This document shows, one piece after another, positions 6,866 to 15,525 of a stretch of DNA of 64,000 nt (its first letter is position 1; each line of letters starts with the position of its first letter). The stretch is from NCBI GenBank assembly GCA_946185485.1, contig CAMHJQ010000011.1:29366-93365 (forward strand), given 5' to 3'. Source of the DNA: an uncultured Prevotellaceae bacterium. Lineage in GTDB: Bacteria > Bacteroidota > Bacteroidia > Bacteroidales > Bacteroidaceae. Under the pieces are notes generated by a model, which saw nothing but the letters and a program-made list of their open reading frames with translations, was not told the origin of the DNA and ran no database searches. The position numbers and the translations under genes were made by a program.

Positions 6866-9625
6866 CTATCTCTTGATGTATTTCTTTCCACTCTTGATGT
6901 AAATGCCATGGGTGGGGGTGGCAACTTGTTGTCCACTCAGGTTGTAGATGATTCCATCAGTGGGACGGGGAGTGGTAGTGATGCTTTCAATGCCCGTGGC
7001 GTAATTCTGGTCGCTGAGGGTACAGCCCCATGCCACTTCCAGTCCACAGGGCTCCAAGGTGTTGTCGTGTTTGACAAGGTTGACGCTCTTGATTTTGATA
7101 CTCCCCTTGGTGGCTATGTTCCACTGCAGGTTGATTTTCTGGATGCCTGTATAATTGGAGAAAGCCAACTGTGGGGTTTTGGAAGTGATGGCTGTTGCCT
7201 TCTCACTGTTGGCATATACCTTAAAAGACAGGGCTCCAGTGGCAGGCTTTTCTTCCAGCTCCACCTTGATACCTTTATAGACGGTCTTGTCAATAGCTCC
7301 ATCGTGGATGGTCAGTTCGCCCCATTGGCTGTTGAAATTCACCGTGGCCGAGGTGATTTTGCCTTCTGGGAAGTCCTTGGCGTCGGGAAGGTAGGGATTC
7401 CACGAGTCACCGTGATAGGCCTGTAGCATCTTCAGCGCCAGGTCGGGTTGTGTGAAAGCGGGGTAGGTGCGCGCTGCACCGTCGGAAAGTCCCATCCAGT
7501 AGAAGGTGGCTATGTTGTTCTGCTTCATGGTCTTTATCATGTAGCTGACGAATTCGAACATCAGGTCTTTATGGAGGTCATAGTCTGTCTTGCCATCACC
7601 TGAATCAACATTATTGGTGCCCCATTCGCCAATGATGACAGGAGCACCCTTGCTGATAAGATAGGTCTTCAGATTATCTAACCAAGCATCAATCTCTGTC
7701 TTGATTTCGCTGATAGTACGGTCACTGACGTATTTGCCGTCCTTGTCTTTGTTGACGATGGCGGGATAGTTATGAACCTCGAAGATGATATGGTTGCTTT
7801 CGCCTGAAGGAATCTGTAACTTCTTCAAAGGGTCTTGTATCTTAGCATTCCATGTGCCACTGCCTGAACTGGCACCATAGGTGCTGACAATGAGGTTGCG
7901 CTGGGCATTGTTGCCACCTGTGGCGCGAACCACATCGACAAAGCTTTGGGCGTATTTGTTGATGGCATCATAGGACGAGTTTGACTGTGCAAAGTTCCAT
8001 GAACTGTTGGCATCGAGCATCTCATTGTAAGCCTCGAACAGCAGCAGCTGGCCGTAGTTGCGGAACTCCTGGGCTATCTGCTGCCACAGTTTCTCATAGC
8101 GGGCCTTGTTGGTGGCGTAGTTGGTTTCATCGGCCTTGATCCAGTGGTAGCCGGTGAGGTTCTTCTGGCTGTCGTAGCTGTCAGCACCCGTGTCGTGGTG
8201 TACGTTGAGGATGCAGTACATTCCCTGGCTGATGACGTAGTCAACCACCTCATGCACGCGGTTCATCCATGCTGCATCCACATTGCCGTCCTTGTCCATG
8301 TGGTTATACCATGTCACGGGAACGCGGATGGCTCCGAAACCGGCCTCTTTCATCATGGCCATCAGCTCTGCCTTGGTAGGTAGCTGACCCCAGCAGCTCT
8401 CTGAGGTAATGTCCTGCTGTCCCCAGTAGTTGTCCTGGGTGGCATCATGGTATTGTTGGATATTGGCATCGAGGGCGTTACCCAGGTTCCAGCCCAGTCC
8501 CATGTTCTTCACAGCATCAGTGGCATTCTCGATGGTTGAAGTAACGTCGGGGATAACCACCTTGTCGCGGGTGATGACGTTGGCGCTGCTCATGGCTTCC
8601 TTCCACCAGTCGTCGCTGCACATCGTGTCGGTAGAGCCTTGTCCGCCTTGATACCATACCATGAAGTGACCCCACTTGGCGCCTTTCGCCCATACGTCGG
8701 ACATCTTTCCGGGGTCGCCGCTATTACCTTTTCCGCATTCGCCCAGCACTACCATCTTGTTCGGGTAGGTGGCCTGAATCTCGTTGAACTCCTGCAGGTT
8801 CTGGGCTGCATCGTAGCCATAGAGGTCTCGTGCTATGATGTCAACATACTGGTCGCCAGGGTACCAGTTGGTATCCTGATTGTATTTGCTGCTGTCACCA
8901 TTATAGTTTTGGGTTGTCCACATCCAAATGAGGTTGTTGATGCCTTTTTGCTTGAAATAGTCATACATGGCTATCCATAGCTTCTTATAGGTATCTGCAC
9001 CGTCGTAGCCCCACCAGAACCATGCTTTGGTCCAATCGGCCTGTTGCTTGGCGCAAGCATTACCAGCAGCTTCGTGGAACGGACGCCATGTGGCAGCAAT
9101 GCCAGCTTCCTGTAGTTTCAGGATAGAGGCAGCTACCTTGTCCATCTGCTCGTAAAACCATGTATTTTCCCACGTACCACTCACCAATGCATTGGAAGCT
9201 TTGAAGGTGGTCTCGCTGGGCGTGCAGGTAACATCTGTTGCCCCCTGGCTCTTAGGCACATTGAAATGCCACATCAGCTGTACGATACCGCCCGCATCGT
9301 TCCAGTCCTTGACAGGAGTGATGTCGGTGTAGTCAATCCAATTGGCTGGCGAAAAACAGATGTGAATGAAGTCGTAGCAGTTCATGGCAGGATACTTGCC
9401 CGTGAGTTTATAGACTTTCTCGGCACAGCTGTTGTTCCAATTGACATTCGCCATGACGCTGGAAATCGTCTTCTTGCCATACTGATCCAGGAAATAGGCA
9501 TACAGGTTCTTGGCAGCATCTGTTGATGCCGTGACGGGTGTTGACGGGATGTCTGCTGCATATACCATGAAAGGTATGCAAGCTGTCAACAACGTAAGTA
9601 AAAAGTTTCTTTTAAGACGTTTCAT
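6866..9625 (-). CDS. Secreted bifunctional GH26-GH5 mannanase/glucanase with T9SS tail
   Basis: The 919-residue protein has a cleavable signal peptide (residues 1-23) and no lipobox. A GH26 domain (about 30-350) carries the acid/base in RPFHEAAGN (Glu185) and the nucleophile in LGECGKG (Glu296). A GH5 domain (about 365-740, GH5_4-like) has NLGNALDA, IRVPVTW, NVHHDTG, EAYNEML (Glu535) and IIGEWG (Glu667). A beta-rich module (about 755-865) may bind carbohydrate. The end, from GIESI to GIYIKSGKKYIKR, looks like a T9SS type A sorting domain, so export to the surface is likely. GH26 predicts endo-beta-mannanase; the GH5 could act on mannan, glucomannan or glucan. It is co-transcribed 10 bases behind a small lipoprotein gene. 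Confidence 0.9.
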   Translation of the reverse strand: MKRLKRNFLLTLLTACIPFMVYAADIPSTPVTASTDAAKNLYAYFLDQYGKKTISSVMANVNWNNSCAEKVYKLTGKYPAMNCYDFIHICFSPANWIDYTDITPVKDWNDAGGIVQLMWHFNVPKSQGATDVTCTPSETTFKASNALVSGTWENTWFYEQMDKVAASILKLQEAGIAATWRPFHEAAGNACAKQQADWTKAWFWWGYDGADTYKKLWIAMYDYFKQKGINNLIWMWTTQNYNGDSSKYNQDTNWYPGDQYVDIIARDLYGYDAAQNLQEFNEIQATYPNKMVVLGECGKGNSGDPGKMSDVWAKGAKWGHFMVWYQGGQGSTDTMCSDDWWKEAMSSANVITRDKVVIPDVTSTIENATDAVKNMGLGWNLGNALDANIQQYHDATQDNYWGQQDITSESCWGQLPTKAELMAMMKEAGFGAIRVPVTWYNHMDKDGNVDAAWMNRVHEVVDYVISQGMYCILNVHHDTGADSYDSQKNLTGYHWIKADETNYATNKARYEKLWQQIAQEFRNYGQLLLFEAYNEMLDANSSWNFAQSNSSYDAINKYAQSFVDVVRATGGNNAQRNLIVSTYGASSGSGTWNAKIQDPLKKLQIPSGESNHIIFEVHNYPAIVNKDKDGKYVSDRTISEIKTEIDAWLDNLKTYLISKGAPVIIGEWGTNNVDSGDGKTDYDLHKDLMFEFVSYMIKTMKQNNIATFYWMGLSDGAARTYPAFTQPDLALKMLQAYHGDSWNPYLPDAKDFPEGKITSATVNFNSQWGELTIHDGAIDKTVYKGIKVELEEKPATGALSFKVYANSEKATAITSKTPQLAFSNYTGIQKINLQWNIATKGSIKIKSVNLVKHDNTLEPCGLEVAWGCTLSDQNYATGIESITTTPRPTDGIIYNLSGQQVATPTHGIYIKSGKKYIKR

Positions 9626-9635
9626 ATCTCTAGTT

Positions 9636-10247
9636 CTATTTGTTATTTGCTTGTTGCAATAGGAGTTGATATTTCCTGGTCTGTTCTGCCACGATGCACA
9701 GATAGCGCTCTCTGCATCCTTCAGGAACGGTATTTGCTAATCGTTGCAACTGGTTTGTATAAGATTGCCAGGCCTTTCGGGTGCGGCCAATGTCTGATTT
9801 ACGGGCATCAATGTCTTTTGTTTGTTCTGGCATATTGGCTATCATCTGAAGATAGAGACTGTCAATGCCTGGTAGGGCTTGCCATACACTGTCACTTGTA
9901 ACAGTCTGTTTGCCATGTAGTGTCCTGTCGAGAATCATGGAGATATCCATTACTTCGGGCTTTGTCTTCAAGCCTATCGTCTTCTCTTGTTGCGTCCATG
10001 CCTCATAGCTCTTCTTGGCATTCTTGGTGGCATGGTAGAATTCTGGGTAGTGACGCAATACATTGTCCACTTCTGTATTGCATACGGTATCGCCTGGCGT
10101 AACGGCAACAGTATCGTAGCCATAGTTATCAGCGGCATTGATTAATTCTGACGATGAAATACGCTCCTGCTGAGGTTTCTTGTTCCCTCCGCAGGCAGTC
10201 AGTAGCATGAGCGCCAAACAATATATAAAAAGTATTTTAGTGTTCAT
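9636..10247 (-). CDS. Small lipoprotein of unknown function
   Basis: This 203-residue protein has a clear lipobox (LLTACGG). The remainder is hydrophilic and mostly helical, with regularly spaced aromatic and basic residues. No family was recognised. It is the first gene of a two-gene unit with the GH26-GH5 mannanase, which starts 10 bases after its stop codon, and it has a consensus promoter at 10263-10293. That linkage suggests a role tied to secretion, anchoring or control of the mannanase, but this is only guilt by association. Confidence 0.7.
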   Translation of the reverse strand: MNTKILFIYCLALMLLTACGGNKKPQQERISSSELINAADNYGYDTVAVTPGDTVCNTEVDNVLRHYPEFYHATKNAKKSYEAWTQQEKTIGLKTKPEVMDISMILDRTLHGKQTVTSDSVWQALPGIDSLYLQMIANMPEQTKDIDARKSDIGRTRKAWQSYTNQLQRLANTVPEGCRERYLCIVAEQTRKYQLLLQQANNK

Positions 10248-10262
10248 CTTTTATTTTTGCTA

Positions 10263-10293
10263 CAAAGATACAAAGATTGTACGACACAGCAAA
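10263..10293 (-). promoter_or_regulatory. Consensus promoter for the lipoprotein/GH26-GH5 unit
   Basis: On the minus strand TTTG (10290-10293), a 19-base spacer and TATCTTTG (10263-10270) match the Bacteroidetes promoter exactly. It lies 16 bases upstream of the start at 10247, separating the enzyme unit from the upstream SusCD operon. Confidence 0.75.
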
Positions 10294-10328
10294 ATGCTTT
10301 CAGTTTTTTTATCTAATTTTTGGAGTCT

Positions 10329-10366
10329 AAAAAACGAGGTGCAATCGTGAAGAAGCACCCCGTTTT
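10329..10366 (-). terminator. Terminator of the SusCD operon
   Basis: An imperfect hairpin of about 11 bp per arm (AAAACGAGGTGC paired with GCACCCCGTTTT) ends in a T run on the minus strand. It follows the stop codon of the last surface-binding protein gene at 10390. Confidence 0.75.
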
Positions 10367-10389
10367 GAATAGATTAATGATTGTATTTG

Positions 10390-12270
10390 TTAAAGTGGAG
10401 CCACTGTAACCTTAGACAGCTTGCACTTGCCTTGAACTACAAAAATACCACCCCACCATTGCTGAGTCAAAGCAGCATCAATCATAGCTTGTGTCAGTGT
10501 AAGTGCTACGGGACCTGTCGTTCCAGGTGTCAATTCGCTGTTCTCACTAGTCCATTTGCCATACCAGGGACCCCAGTGACCTTCAAATACCTCGAACCAC
10601 CAGTCGTCACCGATAGGCTCAATGTAGAAGCGGACAACATTTCCTGCTGTAACGTCAATATCTTTAAACTCCTGTCCACCATCGCTTCCGATGTAAGGCT
10701 GGTGACCATCGGACAGATCCTCATTGCCTTCCCAAAGAGTGCGTTCTGCACCAGCAGCAATGAACTTAACATACTGCAGCTGGATGCCGTCACCCCAGAT
10801 GACAATACCCTTGCCACCGTCAGCAAACATGGCTGCGGCCTCCTCTGCTGTCAGATTGATAACGATATCTGTTACGCTAGCATCAGGTCTGATGTTTCCA
10901 TCTTCACCATAAGGTAGGGAAATGTCAGAGAATGGTGTAGACCAGTCGCCCATACGGAGGTTGAATATGGGGTTGGCATTTGTTGCCTGGAAATGGAAGG
11001 TTAACTGACCTGCACCCGTGATAGCTTCCTGGAACTTCTTCCACTTGTCGCCATCCCAATTGAAGACACCCCAGTTAGACCAGCCAGACAGGTCTGCCTT
11101 ACCCATCCAGATAACGCCTTCGAGTTTACGCATTTCAACAAAGATGCTGGCTGTGATGTATGCATTCTGTGTCAGCACAACTTCACCGTCTGTCATATCG
11201 TCAGGAACGGCGAAGGTCAGCTTGTCATTATCAACAGTATAGTCGAGGATGTCGCCAACGCCAGGCAGGCTAACACCAATGACGCGATTGAAGTTCTCAC
11301 CAGTCAGTGTCACCACATCACCGGCTACCAGATCCTTGTTAGGCTCTGCAGAGGTAATGGTTACGGTAGGAACAGCGAACTCAGGAGTTGAAATGGCCTC
11401 ACCGGAGTAGAGTAGGAGTGAGAGAGTACCAGACTTACACTCGTCAGGAACTGTTGCAGTGATGGTCCTGTGGTCATCAGAAACGGTGAATGCAGCAGGT
11501 ACACCGCCGGGGAACAGCACGCTTTCAACGATGTGTAGGTTAGTACCCTTAATCTGAATTTGCTCTCCAAAGTCTGCGCTTGGAGTAATCTCAGTAACAA
11601 TAGCACCCAGAACCTCGATAGGATCTTTGTACTCCAGTTCCCAATCGGCACCGTCGTTCATGGTAATGATACCAGACTCTGCAGCCAGGGGCACACGGAG
11701 GCGAATCTCCTTACGAGAAACGTAAGTGAAATCCTCAGCAACAACAGGAGCACCAGCTACACCTGAGGGGAAGATAACCTCGGCAATGTTATAGACATAG
11801 TCGCCCTTGATGCTGATCTCATCGCCGGCGTTCAGACCCTCCAGCGGACTAATGGAGGTTACCTCGATGGGCTCCTCGAAGGTTAACGTACCTACAGAAG
11901 TTACAGTGTCGTTACCTGCAACCAACTTGATTTGTCCAGGAACAGTCTCTTCGGGGATGTTCACATAGATGTTCTCTTTGTCAACAGAATTGAAGTTGGC
12001 CTTCAGGACCTCGGCACCATTCACTTTGATGGTCTGGCCGGCACGTTCGATGGTGCCACCAGGGAATATGACTTTCTCTACAGCAGTCAGATTTGTACCT
12101 GTGATACGTATCTCCTGAGAGCGAGTGTTGGGGGAGGGACCAAAAGCCAGCAGGTTTATACCCGACTTGTTGTACGGGTTGGTATCGTAGTCATCCTCAC
12201 TGCACGCCGTCAGGGATAGCCCGACAAGGGCTACCACTAACAGGGCGAAAATATTCTTATAGTTTTTCAT
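10390..12270 (-). CDS. Surface glycan-binding lipoprotein with tandem IPT/TIG domains
   Basis: The 626-residue protein has a lipobox (LSLTAC) followed by SEDDYD, an acidic stretch of the kind that directs Bacteroidetes lipoproteins to the cell surface. At least four IPT/TIG-like immunoglobulin domains follow between about residues 30 and 385, each with repeats such as ITSAEPNKDLVAGDVVTLTGENF. The C-terminal region (about 390-626), rich in Trp and Gly, is the probable glycan-binding part. Its operon position after susC and susD matches SusE/F or SGBP-type proteins that hold polysaccharide at the surface. Mannan specificity is inferred from neighbours only. Confidence 0.8.
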   Translation of the reverse strand: MKNYKNIFALLVVALVGLSLTACSEDDYDTNPYNKSGINLLAFGPSPNTRSQEIRITGTNLTAVEKVIFPGGTIERAGQTIKVNGAEVLKANFNSVDKENIYVNIPEETVPGQIKLVAGNDTVTSVGTLTFEEPIEVTSISPLEGLNAGDEISIKGDYVYNIAEVIFPSGVAGAPVVAEDFTYVSRKEIRLRVPLAAESGIITMNDGADWELEYKDPIEVLGAIVTEITPSADFGEQIQIKGTNLHIVESVLFPGGVPAAFTVSDDHRTITATVPDECKSGTLSLLLYSGEAISTPEFAVPTVTITSAEPNKDLVAGDVVTLTGENFNRVIGVSLPGVGDILDYTVDNDKLTFAVPDDMTDGEVVLTQNAYITASIFVEMRKLEGVIWMGKADLSGWSNWGVFNWDGDKWKKFQEAITGAGQLTFHFQATNANPIFNLRMGDWSTPFSDISLPYGEDGNIRPDASVTDIVINLTAEEAAAMFADGGKGIVIWGDGIQLQYVKFIAAGAERTLWEGNEDLSDGHQPYIGSDGGQEFKDIDVTAGNVVRFYIEPIGDDWWFEVFEGHWGPWYGKWTSENSELTPGTTGPVALTLTQAMIDAALTQQWWGGIFVVQGKCKLSKVTVAPL

Positions 12271-12285
12271 ATCCTTTGTATATTA

Positions 12286-13695
12286 TTATTTATTAGGAAC
12301 AAGACGAATGTTATCAATCTTGATGATAAGCTCACTATCTTCACCTTCGATGCCACCACCGTATATGGCCATCCAGAGGCTGGCGAACGAGTCTTTTGAC
12401 AGGGGGGTACCACACAAACTACCATCATAGGAATATACAAATGTTGCAGATAATGGCAGTGATACGGTTATCCACTCTCCACCAGTGTCATAGCTGCCCG
12501 TAACAGTCCAAGGACGGTATAGTGCGCGAGGTACGGCAGGATCGTTCAGATAGTCGTTGGTCTGAACATGGATGGTGTTGCCGTATGCATCGACACCGCC
12601 ACCACCGTAAGTCGTACGGTCGGTGCCTACAAAGACAATCTGCATAGCACCACCCTTCCATGGGTTGGACTCTGGAATGCACATCTCAAACTTCATAGTC
12701 ATATTGCTCCAGTCGGACATGTCAACAAGGTCGTATAGGCGAGGATACTCCTTGAAGGTCTCAGGATTCTCCCAGTTTCCAGGCCAATAGGCGAATGAGC
12801 ACCAGTCCTCGTCGGGCCATCCTTCATCAGCTTTACCGGAAATGGTCTTTGTGCCGTTACCAAACTGCCAGTATTTGCCAGAAATGCTGGTTTCATCAGC
12901 TGCGTAGCTGTTGTGACCGTTCCATGCGTGCATATCGAGGATAACATCAGAAATGCCGTTAGGTGTATCGAAGTCGAAGAGCATACCGCGAGTGTCCTTG
13001 TACCAGAAAGAACTCTTAGAGGTTCCATAAACAGAAGTCGCTTGTATTGGACCTGCTACAGCACCGTCTGGAACAATAATGTCTACAGAAGTGAAATCCT
13101 CGGCAATAGCAGTGATTTTGGCAGGAATCAAAGTGCCATTTTCACCAGGGAATAAGATTGTCAGAGGAACGTTAGGATCGTCAATGAAATAATTACCCTT
13201 CAAGGTTTGAGTCGTTCCTGCAGCAGCATACTCGTTAGGTATAGAGTTTATGACAGGTGCTGAAATGATGACTTTGAAGTCATAGGTGACAGTGTCTTTA
13301 GAAGTAGTGATAAAGTAAATCTTATCAGAAACCTCGGTTGGAACTCCTGCGGGTACGGTTACAAACAGTGCGTTGTCTGTCAATGTACTTTGGTTAAGAG
13401 AAGCACGCTTGTCGTTAAACCATATTTCGTAAATACTGCGCAGGTTCTCGCCGATGATAGCCAGAGAACTGCCGGGATTGGCACTCGTTACCAACAGACC
13501 GTTGGTGTAGAGTGTGCTAGGGTCGTCATCCCATTTCTGAATTTCAGAAGACATACTACGTATATACTTAATAGTGGGCTTGCCGTCTGTTGACTCAAAC
13601 TTGTCAGGTTCATCCTTACAAGAGGTCAGCGAAATGGTACTGATAGCAGCAACTGCCAACAGAAGTCCTTTTGTATATTGATTAATAATATTCAT
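12286..13695 (-). CDS. Surface glycan-binding lipoprotein (SGBP-B-like)
   Basis: This 469-residue lipoprotein (lipobox ISLTSC, then KDEPD, an acidic surface-export signal) has two IPT/TIG-like domains in the first half. A C-terminal domain runs from about residue 235, starting GMLFDFDTPNG and ending IKIDNIRLVPNK. That module, a beta-sandwich with many aromatic residues, resembles the glycan-binding domain of SGBP-B proteins (SGBP_B_XBD type). It lies 23 bases after susD and 15 bases before the next binding-protein gene, in a four-gene operon. The likely role is capture of mannan chains for the SusCD complex. Confidence 0.8.
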   Translation of the reverse strand: MNIINQYTKGLLLAVAAISTISLTSCKDEPDKFESTDGKPTIKYIRSMSSEIQKWDDDPSTLYTNGLLVTSANPGSSLAIIGENLRSIYEIWFNDKRASLNQSTLTDNALFVTVPAGVPTEVSDKIYFITTSKDTVTYDFKVIISAPVINSIPNEYAAAGTTQTLKGNYFIDDPNVPLTILFPGENGTLIPAKITAIAEDFTSVDIIVPDGAVAGPIQATSVYGTSKSSFWYKDTRGMLFDFDTPNGISDVILDMHAWNGHNSYAADETSISGKYWQFGNGTKTISGKADEGWPDEDWCSFAYWPGNWENPETFKEYPRLYDLVDMSDWSNMTMKFEMCIPESNPWKGGAMQIVFVGTDRTTYGGGGVDAYGNTIHVQTNDYLNDPAVPRALYRPWTVTGSYDTGGEWITVSLPLSATFVYSYDGSLCGTPLSKDSFASLWMAIYGGGIEGEDSELIIKIDNIRLVPNK

Positions 13696-13718
13696 ACTCT
13701 TAATTACTATTTAGTGTT

Positions 13719-15512
13719 TTAATAACTATAAGTTGCTCGAACATCTACATGCTGTGCCTCTGCACTAGATGCCAAATTCGGGTTGAAAGTAACATCTTTG
13801 GCTGTAAACGGCAATGCAAAATACTTTTTGCCAGTGTCTTGGTCGTCAACCAATAGAGCTTCAACAACGGGAACAGGTGTCTGTGTATCATATTTAGCCG
13901 TAGAAGGTACTACCCAGTCACCAGTTTTATAATAATTCTTGTAGATTTCATTCAATCCACCATTGGTGTTACGCTTCTGGGCTTTCAAGTCAGAAACACA
14001 GAATTCGGAGTTGTAGTAGCTGACGCGAACATAATCGTACCAACGGTCTCCTTCGAAGGCCAACTCCAAGCGACGCTCTTTCCATACGTCATTAAATGAT
14101 ACGCTGGTTAGGGCATTAAGACCTGCACGCTTGCGAACGGTGTTAATAGCATTCAGAGCTTCTGCATCGGTAGTTGAAGCATTCACAGGATTGTTAGGAT
14201 TAGACAAGATAGTTTTAGCCTCTGCAAGAACCAGATAAACATCAGAAAGGCGGAGGATGTGAGTTGCCAAGCTATTAGCCATTCGGCCAGAAGGATAGCC
14301 AACTCCTAAAGTATGGTCTGCCATGTCACCATAGAGGTGCTTAACAGGCCATGAACCTGTAGGAGATGTCAAGGCTGTCTCTTCCTGATTGATATAGGCG
14401 GATGGATTGTATTTGTCGTCATAAACGAAACGCAGGAAATCAAATCCCCCCTTGTCGGTCCAGAAATACTCGTAAACAAAACCAGGCAACATCATGGTAG
14501 CCTTCAAACGTGAGTCACGATTGTTGAGCCATACGTCAGGAGTCTGCTCCAGCACCTTGATGCCGAAAGCCTCTTGAAGGTCTGTACTCATGCCTTTCCA
14601 TTGTCCCCATGTAGAACCGTTTTCGTCAATACCTTCTGGCCCATAGTCACTCTGCATGAAGCTCTGGTCAGTCCATTCATTGTTATTGGCATTCCAGCGC
14701 CATGAAATCAGACATTCTGGGTTGATATTATTTGCCAGACGAAATACATCAGGATAGTTTTCCATCAGATAGTGATTGGAATGTGACAGACATGCACGTG
14801 CATATTTAACAGCCTGATTTAAGTCCTCTGTGCTTATAGATCCTGTAACACCTGCCTTTGTCAGATAGACCTTGGCAAGAAGCCCTTCTGCAGAGGCCTT
14901 ATCAAGACGGCCTGCCTGAAGGGCTGTCTCGGGGAGCAATTCAATGGCTTTCTCCAGTGTCATGATGATGTACTCGTAGCCATCAGCTTTCTTAACCTTA
15001 GGGATGGTGTTATATGAACTTGATGCCAATAAAGCACCATTGTCATGAACAATAGGAACCTCTCCAAAAGAACGTACCAAGAAGAAATAGGCCAAAGCTT
15101 TCCATGTAAGGCATTCACCCATTGTTTGATTCTTAACCTCTTCTGAAGCACCAGTAGAATTTTTGATGTAAGAGTATACTGTGTTAGAATGAGCAACAAC
15201 AGCCCATAATGCTTCTGACATTTCCTGAAGAGCTGCGTCAGAACTATTCAAAGTAAAATCAAGATAGGGGCTTGTTCCAGGATAATAGTTGCCTGATAAT
15301 ACTTCACCTACTGTAATATAGTTACGTGTAAAATCACTCCAAGGCGTGCTATATAGATAGGAAGTACCTGATAAGCACTCTGTATCAGAACTATAGTAGT
15401 TGTCTGCATTGTAACCGTCAATAGTTGGTTTGTCGAGGAAATCTTCGCATGAAGTAAATCCTAAACCGGCAACAGCAACAAATGCAATGGTTTTTATATT
15501 AATGAATTTCAT
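13719..15512 (-). CDS. SusD/RagB family outer-membrane nutrient-binding lipoprotein
   Basis: This 597-residue protein begins with a lipoprotein signal (lipobox GFTSC, Cys followed by EDFLD), the normal SusD start. Hallmarks are the N-terminal EDFLDKP, TPR-like helices (for example KALAYFFLVRSFGEVP) and the C-terminal ERRLELAFEGDRWYDYVR. SusD lids the SusC barrel and binds incoming oligosaccharide. It is the second gene of the operon, 13 bases behind susC. Neighbouring mannanases suggest manno-oligosaccharides as the cargo. Confidence 0.92.
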   Translation of the reverse strand: MKFINIKTIAFVAVAGLGFTSCEDFLDKPTIDGYNADNYYSSDTECLSGTSYLYSTPWSDFTRNYITVGEVLSGNYYPGTSPYLDFTLNSSDAALQEMSEALWAVVAHSNTVYSYIKNSTGASEEVKNQTMGECLTWKALAYFFLVRSFGEVPIVHDNGALLASSSYNTIPKVKKADGYEYIIMTLEKAIELLPETALQAGRLDKASAEGLLAKVYLTKAGVTGSISTEDLNQAVKYARACLSHSNHYLMENYPDVFRLANNINPECLISWRWNANNNEWTDQSFMQSDYGPEGIDENGSTWGQWKGMSTDLQEAFGIKVLEQTPDVWLNNRDSRLKATMMLPGFVYEYFWTDKGGFDFLRFVYDDKYNPSAYINQEETALTSPTGSWPVKHLYGDMADHTLGVGYPSGRMANSLATHILRLSDVYLVLAEAKTILSNPNNPVNASTTDAEALNAINTVRKRAGLNALTSVSFNDVWKERRLELAFEGDRWYDYVRVSYYNSEFCVSDLKAQKRNTNGGLNEIYKNYYKTGDWVVPSTAKYDTQTPVPVVEALLVDDQDTGKKYFALPFTAKDVTFNPNLASSAEAQHVDVRATYSY

Positions 15513-15525
15513 AAAGCTTCAATAT

